64,000 nucleotides of DNA from Cyanobacteria bacterium CYA (GTDB lineage: Bacteria > Planctomycetota > Phycisphaerae > Phycisphaerales > UBA1924): assembly GCA_008363215.1 (NCBI GenBank), contig RHKP01000001.1, positions 372,001-436,000 of the forward strand. The letters are read 5' to 3'. How positions within the stretch are numbered: the stretch's first letter is position 1; each line of letters starts with the position of its first letter. Below the pieces are notes generated by a model. The model ran no database searches. It worked only from the letters and a program-made list of their open reading frames with translations, and was not told where the DNA came from. The translations under genes and the position numbers were made by a program. This document shows, piece by piece, positions 18,176 through 26,903 of the stretch.

Positions 18176-18628
18176 ATGAAGTACTCCATTGCCGCTGGAA
18201 CGACCTTTACGACAGCATTGTGCCTGTTGGCGACGGTTGCTCTCGCTGCGTGTTATGTATGCGGCGAGTACACATGCGACTGGAGTGGCGGCACATGCGT
18301 CGCGGGCTCAACGGCAACCGTGTGCGAAAATGCTCCACGAGATGCGTTGAATGGAGAACCTGGGCAGACAAATCTCACATCGACGCAGCGCAACGCGCTT
18401 TGCTGGGATTTCAGCAGTGAGGATTCAGAAGATTGGGCTCAACGTCCCTGTTCGGCCGGGCCGCCGACGCCGGGGATTTGGTACCGCCTGGGAGCCTGCG
18501 GGCTGGCAACCGGGCAGTGCTGCTGGACCAAGGTGGACTTCAAAGAAGACGGCACGGTATCGAATGCTGGCTTTCAGATACAGGATTGCAGTGGTATCGG
18601 ATGCGTCGGACCCGTCGAACAAGGGTGA
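18176..18628 (+). CDS. Cys-rich predicted lipoprotein, cassette 1
   Basis: A 150-residue exported protein with a signal peptide ending in a lipobox (VALAAC), so it is probably lipid-anchored. The mature part begins CYVCGEYTCDW and has ten or more cysteines, including a CGLATGQCCWTKV segment; disulfides are likely. CGGAG lies upstream of the ATG. No family is recognised. The paralogue at 20647 shares CYVCGE, CSAGPP and GQCCWTKV. Confidence 0.7.
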   Translation: MKYSIAAGTTFTTALCLLATVALAACYVCGEYTCDWSGGTCVAGSTATVCENAPRDALNGEPGQTNLTSTQRNALCWDFSSEDSEDWAQRPCSAGPPTPGIWYRLGACGLATGQCCWTKVDFKEDGTVSNAGFQIQDCSGIGCVGPVEQG

Positions 18629-18653
18629 TGTACTGAGTGGCGGAGCGCAAGGC

Positions 18654-19601
18654 ATGCTCTGGATTGCTGCCATATTCCTCTCCGCCGCTTCGGCAGACAT
18701 CGAGCCGCCCGGGCCTTTCGAATCGCTCGCGCAAACTCTCCCCCGGTCAGGAGTTCTTCACCTTACCTACGCGAGTGAAAATGCTCACGGCGATCTCGCT
18801 GTTTGGATTGATTTTCAATCTCGCGCAGTGCTCGAACTTAAACGCAGCAGAGTACACCTGCGCGATGTGCAGGGGCGATATTCGCGCGGAACCGGCGCCG
18901 ATACACAAACCGGCGAACTTCGCGGATGGGACCCGGACGAAGTTTACTTTCCGAGGACCATACTCCGACTTCCGCATCCTGTGGCCCAGGCAGTACTTCT
19001 TCTTGCTGAACGAGAGAATGTCTCTCGCATCATCGAATCCACGAATGGTTGGATCCTGATCTGGGACGCCCCGGCCTCCAAACTCGTTCAATGGTCTGAG
19101 CAGGGGGATGTCGAGCTCGACTATCTGACTCAATTGCGATTCGAGGTCAGCCGAGATGGGCGGGTATTGTCGTGTCAGCAGATCGAACTGAGCCCGGTTG
19201 CAAAGAACAACTCAGTTTTCGTTCACGATTACTCCGAGGCGGCCCACGTCGCCGGATTGTCTATTCCGCAGTATATTGACCAGCGCGGCGAAGCTCGGCG
19301 AACTCCACAGGCGGGTGTCTGGCACCTCCAATCCGCGCAGATCGTTGATTCAGTGGCGCACGACTTCTTCACAAGGGATCGTGCAATCCTCCTGGCCGCG
19401 GAGGCTGCGAAGCCACACGTTCAAGCGTTCAGAGACAGCTTCTATTGGCATGATAGCCCATCCGCATCTGATCAGGAAGCGATGCCATTGGCCAACCCTT
19501 CGTCGCGCAGGAGAACCGACGCATGGTCGTCCGCGTTCATTTTCGGCGGCGTCGTCGTCCTCGCGCTCGGAGGCTTCGCATGGTGGCGCTCAAGGCGTTA
19601 G
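18654..19601 (+). CDS. C-terminally anchored surface protein, cassette 1
   Basis: A 315-residue protein with an N-terminal signal segment (LWIAAIFLSAASA), a long extracellular domain and a C-terminal membrane helix followed by basic residues (GGVVVLALGGFAWWRSRR). This tail anchors the protein with its bulk outside. Shared motifs with the paralogue at 21152 include GVLHLTYAS, GRYSRG, PVAQAVLLLAER and FYWHDSP. The ATG at 18654 has CGGAG upstream. No enzymatic motif is recognised. Confidence 0.7.
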   Translation: MLWIAAIFLSAASADIEPPGPFESLAQTLPRSGVLHLTYASENAHGDLAVWIDFQSRAVLELKRSRVHLRDVQGRYSRGTGADTQTGELRGWDPDEVYFPRTILRLPHPVAQAVLLLAERENVSRIIESTNGWILIWDAPASKLVQWSEQGDVELDYLTQLRFEVSRDGRVLSCQQIELSPVAKNNSVFVHDYSEAAHVAGLSIPQYIDQRGEARRTPQAGVWHLQSAQIVDSVAHDFFTRDRAILLAAEAAKPHVQAFRDSFYWHDSPSASDQEAMPLANPSSRRRTDAWSSAFIFGGVVVLALGGFAWWRSRR

Positions 19602-19811
19602 TCCGCCTTCTTGCTCGCACCGTCATCCTCGCCGGTGCCCTTACGCTCATCGTGACGGGCGCACTGAAGTTTCAGGACCCCGGCGCCTTCCATGAAGCAC
19701 TCAAGGCCCACGGCGTCATCCCCGGCTTTGCCCTCGACATTGCTCCGTATCATCGCGATCGAACTGCTCGTCGGCGCCGGGGCTCTTTGGTCGGCCATGC
19801 ACAAGCGCTGA
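19580..19811 (+). pseudogene. frameshifted MauE-like membrane protein, cassette 1
   Basis: Begins MVALKAL inside the previous gene (22-base overlap) and continues VTGALKFQDPGAFHEALKAHGVIPGFALDIAPY, typical of the MauE/DoxX-like redox-associated membrane family. After IAPY the homologous reading moves to another frame (IAIELLVGAGALWSAMHKR), which then meets a TGA at 19809-19811. The remaining membrane segments are missing, so the copy appears non-functional. Confidence 0.65.
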
Positions 19812-19877
19812 TCCGTCGCGGCCACACCCCCTTGCTTGGGTTGTTTGGGTCTGCTTTTCAAGAGCCCGAATAAAGGT

Positions 19878-19906
19878 TTGACAGAGCCGCATAGACGGTG
19901 TAGTTT
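19878..19906 (+). promoter_or_regulatory. promoter of cassette 2
   Basis: TTGACA (19878-19883) and TAGTTT (19901-19906) with a 17-base spacer. The -10 ends six bases before the ATG at 19913. Geometry is identical to the cassette 1 promoter though the bases differ, which supports function. Confidence 0.7.
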
Positions 19907-19912
19907 GGTGGC

Positions 19913-20620
19913 ATGAGCGTGGGCAGGGGCAGCCGGGCGGTTGACCGATCGTCGCGGGCTCAGCGGCGTGCCTTCTCGCTGATTGAACTCGTGGTCGTGA
20001 TCGGGATCGTGATGATCCTGATCGGCCTGCTCATGCCGGGCCTGGCCTCGGCTCGTGAGCAGGCGGGACGGACGCGGAACCTGGCCGCCATCCGCTCGGC
20101 GTTGGTGCTTCTCAATCAATATACTGACGCTTATGAAGACAGGTATCCGATCGGATGGACGGATCCGGTCAATGCCTCCTTGCTATGGTACATCCCTCTC
20201 CGCGACGCCGGAACGATTGACGCCTGGCCGGATATTGGGTTGCTCAACCGGGAAGGCGATCGATCTCTCATTGCGTTGACGCAAACGGCTTTCATTGATG
20301 CCGATGTATTGGATCCCGAAGCGGGTATTGACCTGAACTCGGCATCGATGCGGAGTCAGCGAACCACAGACATCCGATTCCCTTCTGACAAGGGTATTCT
20401 CTGGCAGTATCTCTCCGAGGGCTCCCGCTTGCCAGACGTATTATGGTGTTGTCTTCCGGATGCACCCCGGCTGCCAGTCGCATTCGCTGATGGCAGCGCC
20501 GTGATCTGCGATTACAAGCAGTTTGATGTCGATCCGACTCCAAACCTGACCTTGCATGTCGGCACACCAGTCATTTCCACATGGTTCGGGCTTGCCGGAA
20601 GAGATATTCTGCGTCGCTAA
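19913..20620 (+). CDS. prepilin-type surface protein, cassette 2
   Basis: A 235-residue paralogue of the protein at 17432. The prepilin segment (FSLIELVVVIGIVMILIGLL) starts near residue 21, and the C-terminal part keeps WCC and VAFADGSAVI. The middle is clearly diverged from its paralogue (LNQYTDAYEDRYPIG against LSQYTDDNADRFPVG). It lacks the Met-Gly repeat. No ribosome-binding site precedes the ATG; the promoter suggests leaderless translation. Confidence 0.8.
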   Translation: MSVGRGSRAVDRSSRAQRRAFSLIELVVVIGIVMILIGLLMPGLASAREQAGRTRNLAAIRSALVLLNQYTDAYEDRYPIGWTDPVNASLLWYIPLRDAGTIDAWPDIGLLNREGDRSLIALTQTAFIDADVLDPEAGIDLNSASMRSQRTTDIRFPSDKGILWQYLSEGSRLPDVLWCCLPDAPRLPVAFADGSAVICDYKQFDVDPTPNLTLHVGTPVISTWFGLAGRDILRR

Positions 20621-20646
20621 CACAATCGAAACGGCGGGAGAAATAT

Positions 20647-21114
20647 ATGCAAAGGATCTCGCTGGCCAACTCAATGCCGTCATTCCTCCTTGCAACGTGT
20701 CTGGTGTCCACATTTGTTGCGGCGGCTTGCTACGTCTGTGGAGAAGTCCGTTGTGAGTATGAGACGGGTGGTCCGTGCGGGCACCCGTCGACCGTGAAAA
20801 TCTGCGAGACGGCGCCACGGGATGCCAATCCGGGCGAACAGGGCTTTGTGTCTCTGCAAGGCACAGCCCGTCTGGCTGATTGCTGGACGGTCACCAGCAC
20901 GTCGGCTGGCGACTGGTACCAGGGTCCATGTTCAGCCGGGCCGCCGGCTCTGGGACGGTGGTTTCATGTGGGATCCTGCGGCTTGGCCAATGGGCAGTGC
21001 TGTTGGACGAAAGTCAACTACTCCAGCAGTGGAGTGTATAGTAATGCAGGCTTCATGATGAGCGACTGTGATGAACAATATGCCTGCATCGCCCCTCTGC
21101 CGCCTCCGCAATGA
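20647..21114 (+). CDS. Cys-rich predicted lipoprotein, cassette 2
   Basis: A 155-residue exported protein whose signal ends in a lipobox-like VAAAC. The mature region starts CYVCGEVRCEY and shares CSAGPP, GSCGLANGQCCWTKV and the closing cysteine pattern with the protein at 18176. GGGAG lies upstream of the ATG at 20647. Likely lipid-anchored and disulfide-rich; function unknown. Confidence 0.7.
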   Translation: MQRISLANSMPSFLLATCLVSTFVAAACYVCGEVRCEYETGGPCGHPSTVKICETAPRDANPGEQGFVSLQGTARLADCWTVTSTSAGDWYQGPCSAGPPALGRWFHVGSCGLANGQCCWTKVNYSSSGVYSNAGFMMSDCDEQYACIAPLPPPQ

Positions 21115-21151
21115 AGCCTGCTTAGGTCATGTTATTGATAGAGGTGTCCAC

Positions 21152-22105
21152 GTGCCCGCGTTGTTCTTGGCTCCGGCATTATGGCTGACCGCAACGGTGC
21201 AACCGGACAACGACGCCTTTCGCGCGATCCGCTCCGGCCTTCCAGACACCGGCGTCATACATCTCGTGTACGCATCACCCCAGAATCCGCGTCAATTCGA
21301 ATTATGGGTCGATCCGGCGGCGATGACCGTGCTTCACATATCGGGAACAGGGGCGGTTCTGCGAAGCGCCGACGGACGATACTCGCGCGGTGTTGGTGCT
21401 GATGCGAGGACGGGCGCCGCCGGATCATGGGAGCCTGATGATGCAAATCATGTTCAGGCGGCAATGAATCTGCCTTACCCGGTTGCACAGGCGGTGCTCC
21501 TGCTCGCGGAGCGCGACCACGTAACAGGAGTACTACCAGTGGCGGGCGGCGGGTGGCTGATCACCTGGGAAGCCCCGTCGTATGAGGTATGGAGATTCGA
21601 CGGAACCACAGCCGTCCAGGTCGACGGCGCGAGCAGCATTGAGTTCCAGGTGTCTGGTGCCGGCCAGGTACTGTCATGGCGGCATATCGAAACTCTGCCG
21701 GAGAAGCGCAAAGGCGCGTTGTTTAGGCACGACCTGGCGGAGGCCGTGGGCGTCGAGCAGATGATCGTCCCCCGGTTCATTGACCTGAGCGGAAAGTCGC
21801 GGCGCCCGCCGACGGAGGGTGTGCTGCGTCTGGCGAAGGCGGAAGTTGTGATCGACGAACCGCCCGGTCTGTTCACCAGGGACGGCGCGTTGGCACGCGC
21901 CGCCGCCGCCGCCGTGCCTTTGGTCGAGGGGTTCCAGCGCCGGTTCTATTGGCACGATTCGCCGGAGGCTGCAGCCATGGAGGAATTGCCCGTCCGGGGT
22001 TCGACTGGGAATCCGCCGAGGCGGTCCTGGAGCACCGCCTTCATCACCGGCGGCATCATCGTCCTCGCACTCGGAGGCTTTGCATGGTGGCGCTCAAGGC
22101 GTTAG
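21152..22105 (+). CDS. C-terminally anchored surface protein, cassette 2
   Basis: A 317-residue paralogue of the protein at 18654 with the same layout: N-terminal signal segment, extracellular domain with GRYSRG and PVAQAVLLLAERD, then a C-terminal helix and basic tail (GGIIVLALGGFAWWRSRR). I chose the GTG at 21152 because it directly precedes the signal-like segment and has GAGG nearby; an ATG at 21068 would overlap the lipoprotein gene and add a poor N-terminus. The length then matches its paralogue. Confidence 0.7.
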   Translation: MPALFLAPALWLTATVQPDNDAFRAIRSGLPDTGVIHLVYASPQNPRQFELWVDPAAMTVLHISGTGAVLRSADGRYSRGVGADARTGAAGSWEPDDANHVQAAMNLPYPVAQAVLLLAERDHVTGVLPVAGGGWLITWEAPSYEVWRFDGTTAVQVDGASSIEFQVSGAGQVLSWRHIETLPEKRKGALFRHDLAEAVGVEQMIVPRFIDLSGKSRRPPTEGVLRLAKAEVVIDEPPGLFTRDGALARAAAAAVPLVEGFQRRFYWHDSPEAAAMEELPVRGSTGNPPRRSWSTAFITGGIIVLALGGFAWWRSRR

Positions 22106-22559
22106 CCGGCCTGCTCGCTCGGACCGTCATCTTCGCCGCCGCCCTCGCGCTCATTGTGACGGGCGCACTGAAGTTTCAGGACCCCGGCGCCTTCCATGAA
22201 GCACTCAAGGCCCACGGCGTCATCCCCGGCTTTGCCCTCGACATTGCTCCGTATTCGGCGCAGGCGCTCTTTGGTCGGCCATGCACAAGCGCTGGCCCGC
22301 CGCGGCACTGTCCGCCAGCGCCGTCTTCGCCTGCATTGCCGTGTACGCCTTCGCATTGGTCATACGCCCGCCGGCGGTTCCCTCCGGCTGCGGGTGCGGC
22401 TTCTCCGCGGGTCTCATCAAGGACTGGGCACCTATTGCCTTGCGCAACGCGCTGTTCTGCGCGGCGCTGTGCGTGGCCGCGCCGTTGGCTTCGACATGTG
22501 CCCCACAAAAGGGCAAGACGCCGGAGGACTTTCCTCGGGCGTCTCGCGTCAAGGGCTGA
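22084..22559 (+). pseudogene. frameshifted MauE-like membrane protein, cassette 2
   Basis: The first part (MVALKALAGLLARTVIFAAA through ALDIAPY) reads in one frame; the rest (GAGALWSAMHKRWPAAAL, then a CGCGF motif and two more hydrophobic segments) reads in another and ends at 22559. Relative to copy 1 about 20 bases are missing right after IAPY. The Cys pair CGC is typical of this redox-associated family. Either a pseudogene or a split gene; an ATG at 22281 could start the second part alone. Confidence 0.65.
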
Positions 22560-22612
22560 TCAGCGCGAAGAACGCAGCGCCGAAGCCATCATGACCTGTC
22601 TGCCTCTGTCCC

Positions 22613-23350
22613 TCACGGGCAGCCGGCACTGAACGAGTTGAGGAATGCCTGCACGTCGAAGAAGTCGAAAACCCCGAAGGGCTCGACCAGGTCCGCTTCC
22701 GGCAGCCCGGCGCTGAAGGCGCCCAGGAATGCCTGCACATCGAAGAAGTCGAGCACACCCCACGGCTCGACCATGTCGGCCGGGCAGTCGGGCGCGGTGC
22801 TGATCCAGTTGAGGGTGACCTCGCCTGCGCCATACCCCTCCAGCGGGACGCCGTTGACATCACCGAAGTACACGCGATAGGTGGCGCTGAAAGGCCCCCC
22901 CCGCGTGACCGCGTACCAGTTGTGGAGCATGGAGCCGCTCCAGGTGAACGCGGGCCGGGAGCCGTCGGTGCCGCAGATGGGGGTGAACGTGCCCATGTGC
23001 ATCATCGTGCCTCCGCTGTAGACCGCCAGTCCTGGCGTGGCGGAGACCTGCTCGATCCAGAGTTGCGAGGAACCGGGCGGCGCCCAGAAGCCTTCGATCA
23101 TCCATCCGTACTGCGCGTTGTACCACGTGCCGTTGAGCACGTCGGCCGGCGCGTCATAGGTTTCGCCGTAGTTCTTCAGTTCAGGGGTGGGCACCGAGTC
23201 GTCGACGTGGGCCATGAGCGTCTGCATCATGTCGTCGTACGTGACCATGATGTGCTTCATCGGTCCGCCCATGCGGGGCGTGTCGGCGCCGACCAGGCCG
23301 GCGCTCGAGGCGAGCGAAACAGCAGCAATGTAAACCATGACCATCTTCAT
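22613..23350 (-). CDS. GC-type dockerin-tailed secreted protein
   Basis: A 245-residue exported protein with a signal peptide (VYIAAVSLASSAGLVGA). The C-terminus is a GC-type dockerin: CPADMVEPWGVLDFFDVQ, then AFSAGLPEADLVEPFGVFDFF, ending AFLNSFSAGCP. The middle resembles DUF1579-like domains (GMIEGFWAPP-type beta strands). The dockerin repeats lack the classic NxDG calcium loops, as in other VEPFG-type planctomycete versions. AAGGAAG precedes the ATG. It follows the prepilin gene by 15 bases and is probably in one operon with it. Confidence 0.78.
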   Translation of the reverse strand: MKMVMVYIAAVSLASSAGLVGADTPRMGGPMKHIMVTYDDMMQTLMAHVDDSVPTPELKNYGETYDAPADVLNGTWYNAQYGWMIEGFWAPPGSSQLWIEQVSATPGLAVYSGGTMMHMGTFTPICGTDGSRPAFTWSGSMLHNWYAVTRGGPFSATYRVYFGDVNGVPLEGYGAGEVTLNWISTAPDCPADMVEPWGVLDFFDVQAFLGAFSAGLPEADLVEPFGVFDFFDVQAFLNSFSAGCP

Positions 23351-23365
23351 GACGGAATCTTCCTT

Positions 23366-24061
23366 TCAGCGGGCGATGGCGCTGGAGCGCGCCGTCGCCG
23401 GATTAAACTGGTCAATCTGCAAATCACGATCAAAGATCGACGCCATGTCCACGCTCTCGGCGTGGGCGTCGAGGAAACACGCGACCGTGCGACCCATGTG
23501 CCGGGTCGCGTCGATCTCATGCGGCGCGTCATACTGCACCCAGAAGTGGGCCATCGCGTGATCGGCCGTGGTCTTGTCCGACAGTTCGGTGAAGAGCACC
23601 GTGCCGCTGGGCATGGGCGCCCGCGTCATGCGACGCCATGTGGGCCCCCCGGTTTCCTCGGCGGTGAGTTCAAAGTAGACGTTGACGCCGTAACTCCACC
23701 GGTTTTCATGCCGGTCAAGCGGGCAGCGATAGTGGGTGTTGAAAACCGCCTGCCACGACGCATCGGCGCGGACGTAGTCCTGCCCGGTGATGTACGGGTA
23801 GAACGCGTAGCCCCACGGCGCCTCGCGGTGTGCGAAGGCCGAGTGCTGGCTGCGCGGCATCTCACCCTTCTCGTCGCTGAACATGCCGGCAAACTCGCCG
23901 AGCGTTTTCATGTGCGAGAGGCAGGCGAGTGTGCGTCCGGCGTGGCGCGCCCGCCCCAACGCGGGCAGCAGGATGCCGATGAGCAGCGCAATGATGGCGA
24001 CCACCACCAGCAGTTCGATCAGCGTAAAGCCGGACGAACCACGCGCAGTTCGAGTATGCAT
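23366..24061 (-). CDS. prepilin-type N-terminal cleavage domain protein
   Basis: A 231-residue pseudopilin-like protein. [19 protein letters not shown] begins at residue 11, a standard type IV prepilin cleavage site and helix. The extracellular part includes [17 protein letters not shown] and ends with [14 protein letters not shown], the equivalent of the DG motif of planctomycete pseudopilins. GGAG lies upstream of the ATG. It sits between a Cys-rich protein gene and the dockerin gene on the minus strand. Confidence 0.82.
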   Translation of the reverse strand: MHTRTARGSSGFTLIELLVVVAIIALLIGILLPALGRARHAGRTLACLSHMKTLGEFAGMFSDEKGEMPRSQHSAFAHREAPWGYAFYPYITGQDYVRADASWQAVFNTHYRCPLDRHENRWSYGVNVYFELTAEETGGPTWRRMTRAPMPSGTVLFTELSDKTTADHAMAHFWVQYDAPHEIDATRHMGRTVACFLDAHAESVDMASIFDRDLQIDQFNPATARSSAIAR

Positions 24062-24134
24062 GGAACTTGTCTCCGTCGGCGCGCACCCGGCGGGCCTTCA
24101 CCGGCCGAAGGGCGCGCAATACCTGTGCGATCCA

Positions 24135-24821
24135 TCACACGTCGTTGACGGCCACACAGGACTGCCGCGGAGGCGGCGTCGGAATCTCCAAACTGCGCCA
24201 GCGCGGCGCGGTCAACACCTGCTCGTCGACCAGTGCCGGCGAGTCGACCAAGTCAAACTCCCACGACAGCGCGCCCGTCCACCGCGCCGGCGGCAGACTG
24301 AGCACGATCAGCGAAACCAGTCCCTTGCAACCCGCCGGGCTGATCGTCGCAGCGGGCATTCGGTCGCAGCACCCGGCGCGGTCAGGTTGGTTGTCCTGCG
24401 CTTCCTCACCATGCACGCACGTCGGCCTTCGACCGATGCCGCGCGAGAGTTCGTCCAGCAGCGTGTCCACGCACGTCCAGCATGTGGCCGAGCCCGGCTG
24501 CACGTCATTAGCGGCCGCAAGCCACTGGCCCTCGGTCACATGCACACTCTCGGGCGGCTTCACGCCGTTTCGGATCGCCCAGGCCAGCCGCTGGTGGGGG
24601 GTGAAGCAGCAGCAATCGTGCCAGCAGCCTTCGGATGAAGCGCATCCGCAAGCGTGGTCTTCGCAGGGGTACCGTTCCGGCTCGACCAGTCGTACGCCGA
24701 TCCATTGCCCCAGTGTGTGAGGCGAGGGCAGCACTCCGACCCACACAATCGCAAAAGTCGCCAATGCGACGACGGCCGCCATGCAGCGCAGAATGGGATG
24801 GCGTGCAAACAAGCCGAGCAC
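24135..24821 (-). CDS. Cys-rich single-span membrane protein
   Basis: A 228-residue protein of unknown function. One N-terminal membrane segment (CMAAVVALATFAIVWVGVL) is followed by a Cys-rich region, CEDHACGCASSEGCWHDCCC, then FTPHQRLAWAIRNGVKPP and CWTC further on. The cysteine spacing suggests metal binding. The GTG start at 24821 is supported by a promoter whose -10 lies six bases upstream. It heads the minus-strand set that includes the prepilin and dockerin genes. Confidence 0.65.
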   Translation of the reverse strand: MLGLFARHPILRCMAAVVALATFAIVWVGVLPSPHTLGQWIGVRLVEPERYPCEDHACGCASSEGCWHDCCCFTPHQRLAWAIRNGVKPPESVHVTEGQWLAAANDVQPGSATCWTCVDTLLDELSRGIGRRPTCVHGEEAQDNQPDRAGCCDRMPAATISPAGCKGLVSLIVLSLPPARWTGALSWEFDLVDSPALVDEQVLTAPRWRSLEIPTPPPRQSCVAVNDV

Positions 24822-24827
24822 GATGGG

Positions 24828-24855
24828 AGTCTAGTAGGCGCGCATGAATTGTCGA
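24828..24855 (-). promoter_or_regulatory. promoter of Cys-rich protein gene
   Basis: On the minus strand, TCGACA (24855-24850) and TAGACT (24833-24828) are separated by 16 bases; six bases then lead to the GTG at 24821. This predicts a leaderless transcript. Confidence 0.5.
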
Positions 24856-24914
24856 GCAAATTATCCGGTGCTGAGGACTTTGCCCCGCCTCCAGCCTTCC
24901 GGGCCAGACCGCTG

Positions 24915-26123
24915 CTAGAGGCTCTGTTTCGACGGGAGCAGCACGTTGGCCAGCAGCAGACCGATCACGATGCCCGTCGCGACGATCACCATGCGGAAGG
25001 CGGTTTCGACGCCGGTCATGACGTCACCGGCCATGAAACTCGACACGCTGGTGTAGCCGACCGCGCCGGGAACCAGGAGCATGATGCCCGGGACGTGGGT
25101 GATCGCCGTCGGGCGGCGCGCCAGCCTCGCGTGCAGGTTGCCGAACACGCCGACGGCGAAGGCGCCCATGCACGCACCCAGTTCCGGGCCTGTCAGCGCG
25201 GTGCCGAAGCGGGCGCCGTAGTAGCCCACGGCCGCGGCGGGGACGATGACGAACACGTCGCGCGGGCGGGCGCGGAAGTGCACTGTCAAGGCCATCGGTA
25301 CCAGCACTATCGCAACCGGGTCGGTCCACTGGGGCATTGGGTCACCCGGGACGGCCGGCAGTGACAAGTCGGCGGCCAGCACCTGTCCGGCTCCGACGCC
25401 GAACCCGATGGAGAGCAGCACCATCAGCGCGTGCATGGAGCGCGCCGTGCCGGCCACGAGATTCTTGGTCGCCAGTTCATTGATCGCGACCGTCAGCGTC
25501 AAACCCGGGACCAGACCGATAAGGCTGGAAATAATCACGATGCCCGGAGTGAGCCCATTGAGGCGCCCGGCAAGCAACGTTGCCGTCAGGCTCGCCAGCA
25601 GCGCCGAGGCAAAGTCCGTCACTCGGGCCACTTGACGGTGCTTCTGCGTGAACAGGCCGATGCCCCCCGCGAGCAGCCCGACACTTGCGGCCGTGAGCAG
25701 GTCGATCCACGAACCGCCGAAAAACCGGGCTGCCCCGGCCGATGCAACCCCCACGCACAGCACCACCAGCAATGGGTGATAGCGTGTCGGCGCGGCGCGA
25801 ACCTGCGCAATCGCCCCGAGCGCTTCGCGCGGCGTCATCTCATCGCGCAGCACCTTGCCGAGAATCGCGTCCACACAATCGAGTTTCTCCAGATCAACTT
25901 CGCCCGGCATGACGCGCACCATGTGCATGCGCGTCTGGTCGCCCTCGCCGATGGCGCACATCACGGCCGTGGGCATCGAGAAAAACTCGGCATTCTGCCC
26001 GAGTTTCTCCGCGCACAGGACCATGGCCTCTTCCAGGCGATGCGCAGGCGTTCCATACGTGGCCAGCGCACGCGGCATCTCGGTCAGGAATCGTTGCGTC
26101 GCGTCGGAGTCGATCTCGGGCAC
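24915..26123 (-). CDS. threonine/serine exporter (ThrE) family protein
   Basis: A 402-residue protein. The N-terminal soluble ThrE domain is recognisable from ALATYGTPAHRLEEAM and FFSMPTAVMCAIG; the C-terminal part is a ten-helix-type membrane region including LIGLVPGLTLTVAINELATKNLVAG and HVPGIMLLVPGAVGY. Both halves (ThrE and ThrE_2) are in one polypeptide, as in actinobacterial ThrE. It probably exports threonine, serine or small peptides. The GTG at 26123 is favoured by TACACT six bases upstream and by the start of homology. Confidence 0.82.
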   Translation of the reverse strand: MPEIDSDATQRFLTEMPRALATYGTPAHRLEEAMVLCAEKLGQNAEFFSMPTAVMCAIGEGDQTRMHMVRVMPGEVDLEKLDCVDAILGKVLRDEMTPREALGAIAQVRAAPTRYHPLLVVLCVGVASAGAARFFGGSWIDLLTAASVGLLAGGIGLFTQKHRQVARVTDFASALLASLTATLLAGRLNGLTPGIVIISSLIGLVPGLTLTVAINELATKNLVAGTARSMHALMVLLSIGFGVGAGQVLAADLSLPAVPGDPMPQWTDPVAIVLVPMALTVHFRARPRDVFVIVPAAAVGYYGARFGTALTGPELGACMGAFAVGVFGNLHARLARRPTAITHVPGIMLLVPGAVGYTSVSSFMAGDVMTGVETAFRMVIVATGIVIGLLLANVLLPSKQSL

Positions 26124-26129
26124 GGGCGG

Positions 26130-26135
26130 AGTGTA
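26130..26135 (-). promoter_or_regulatory. -10-like element six bases before thrE start
   Basis: TACACT on the minus strand ends exactly six bases before the GTG at 26123, the same spacing as at other genes here. No clear -35 is seen. Confidence 0.45.
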
Positions 26136-26269
26136 GGAGGAAGGGATCAGCCACCAGCCATCGGCGGGCCGGTCATGAGGAATCGACGATGTCAGACTGA
26201 TGTCAGAACCCACAACAAGTCTGTGTCCGCTCTCCGATGTCTGGTCGCCGATCTCGGACGGCTGGTCCC

Positions 26270-26275
26270 TAAACT
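26270..26275 (+). promoter_or_regulatory. -10-like element six bases before start
   Basis: TAAACT is followed by six C residues and then the ATG at 26282. No ribosome-binding site is present, which agrees with leaderless translation. Confidence 0.45.
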
Positions 26276-26281
26276 CCCCCC

Positions 26282-26791
26282 ATGCTCTTCCCCCCCGCCT
26301 GCCTGGATCGCCTGGCGTGCTATCCGCGATGCGTGGAGGCCTTGATCGTCGGATTGGCCGACGCTGATCTGCGGTGGAAGCCGCCGGGCGGGGCATGGTC
26401 GATCCTCGAGGTGCTCTGTCACCTGGCCGACGAAGAGGTGCTCGACTTCCGCGCCCGCGTGCAGCGGACGCTGGCGGGAGAGGACTGGGAGTCGATCGAC
26501 CCCGAGGGCTGGGCGGTGCTGCGCCGGTACAACGAGCAGTCGGCGGGCGAGGCGATGGCCCGCTTTGGGGTCGAGCGCGAGAAGTCGGTGACATGGCTCA
26601 AGTCGCTGCGCGAGGTCGACTGGGGGGCCGTGCACGAGCACCCGCGCTTCGGCGGGATCGCGGCCGGCGACGTCATGGCCAGTTGGCTGGCCCACGATGC
26701 GCTGCACCTGCGTCAGATCGCCAAGCGGCTGTACGACCTGGCGGGGCGGGACGGCGAACCGTTCGGAACGGGGTACGCCGGGAAGTGGTAA
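26282..26791 (+). CDS. DinB-like putative metal-dependent protein
   Basis: A 169-residue four-helix protein of the DinB/YfiT type. The metal-binding histidines are seen in EVLCHLADEE near residue 46 and AHDALHLRQIA near residue 140; WSILE precedes the first. Members are metal-dependent transferases or stress-linked proteins, and the substrate here is unknown. It is divergent from thrE, and its start codon has a -10-like hexamer six bases away and no ribosome-binding site. Confidence 0.8.
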   Translation: MLFPPACLDRLACYPRCVEALIVGLADADLRWKPPGGAWSILEVLCHLADEEVLDFRARVQRTLAGEDWESIDPEGWAVLRRYNEQSAGEAMARFGVEREKSVTWLKSLREVDWGAVHEHPRFGGIAAGDVMASWLAHDALHLRQIAKRLYDLAGRDGEPFGTGYAGKW

Positions 26792-26856
26792 GGGCGTCGG
26801 GGAAAGTGGCACAAAGCGGCGGCTCTCTGCCTGCGCGTCCATCTGTCCATAGAAAA

Positions 26857-26880
26857 AAGGGGCGCCCGAGGGCGCCCCTT
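26857..26880 (-). terminator. Rho-independent terminator of gdhA
   Basis: A 10-bp stem (AAGGGGCGCC pairing with GGCGCCCCTT) with a four-base loop. Read on the minus strand it ends in a run of six T, just after the gdhA stop at 26904. It may also stop the DinB transcript. Confidence 0.85.
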
Positions 26881-26903
26881 CGGTTCCGTTGGCCAACGGC
26901 TCT

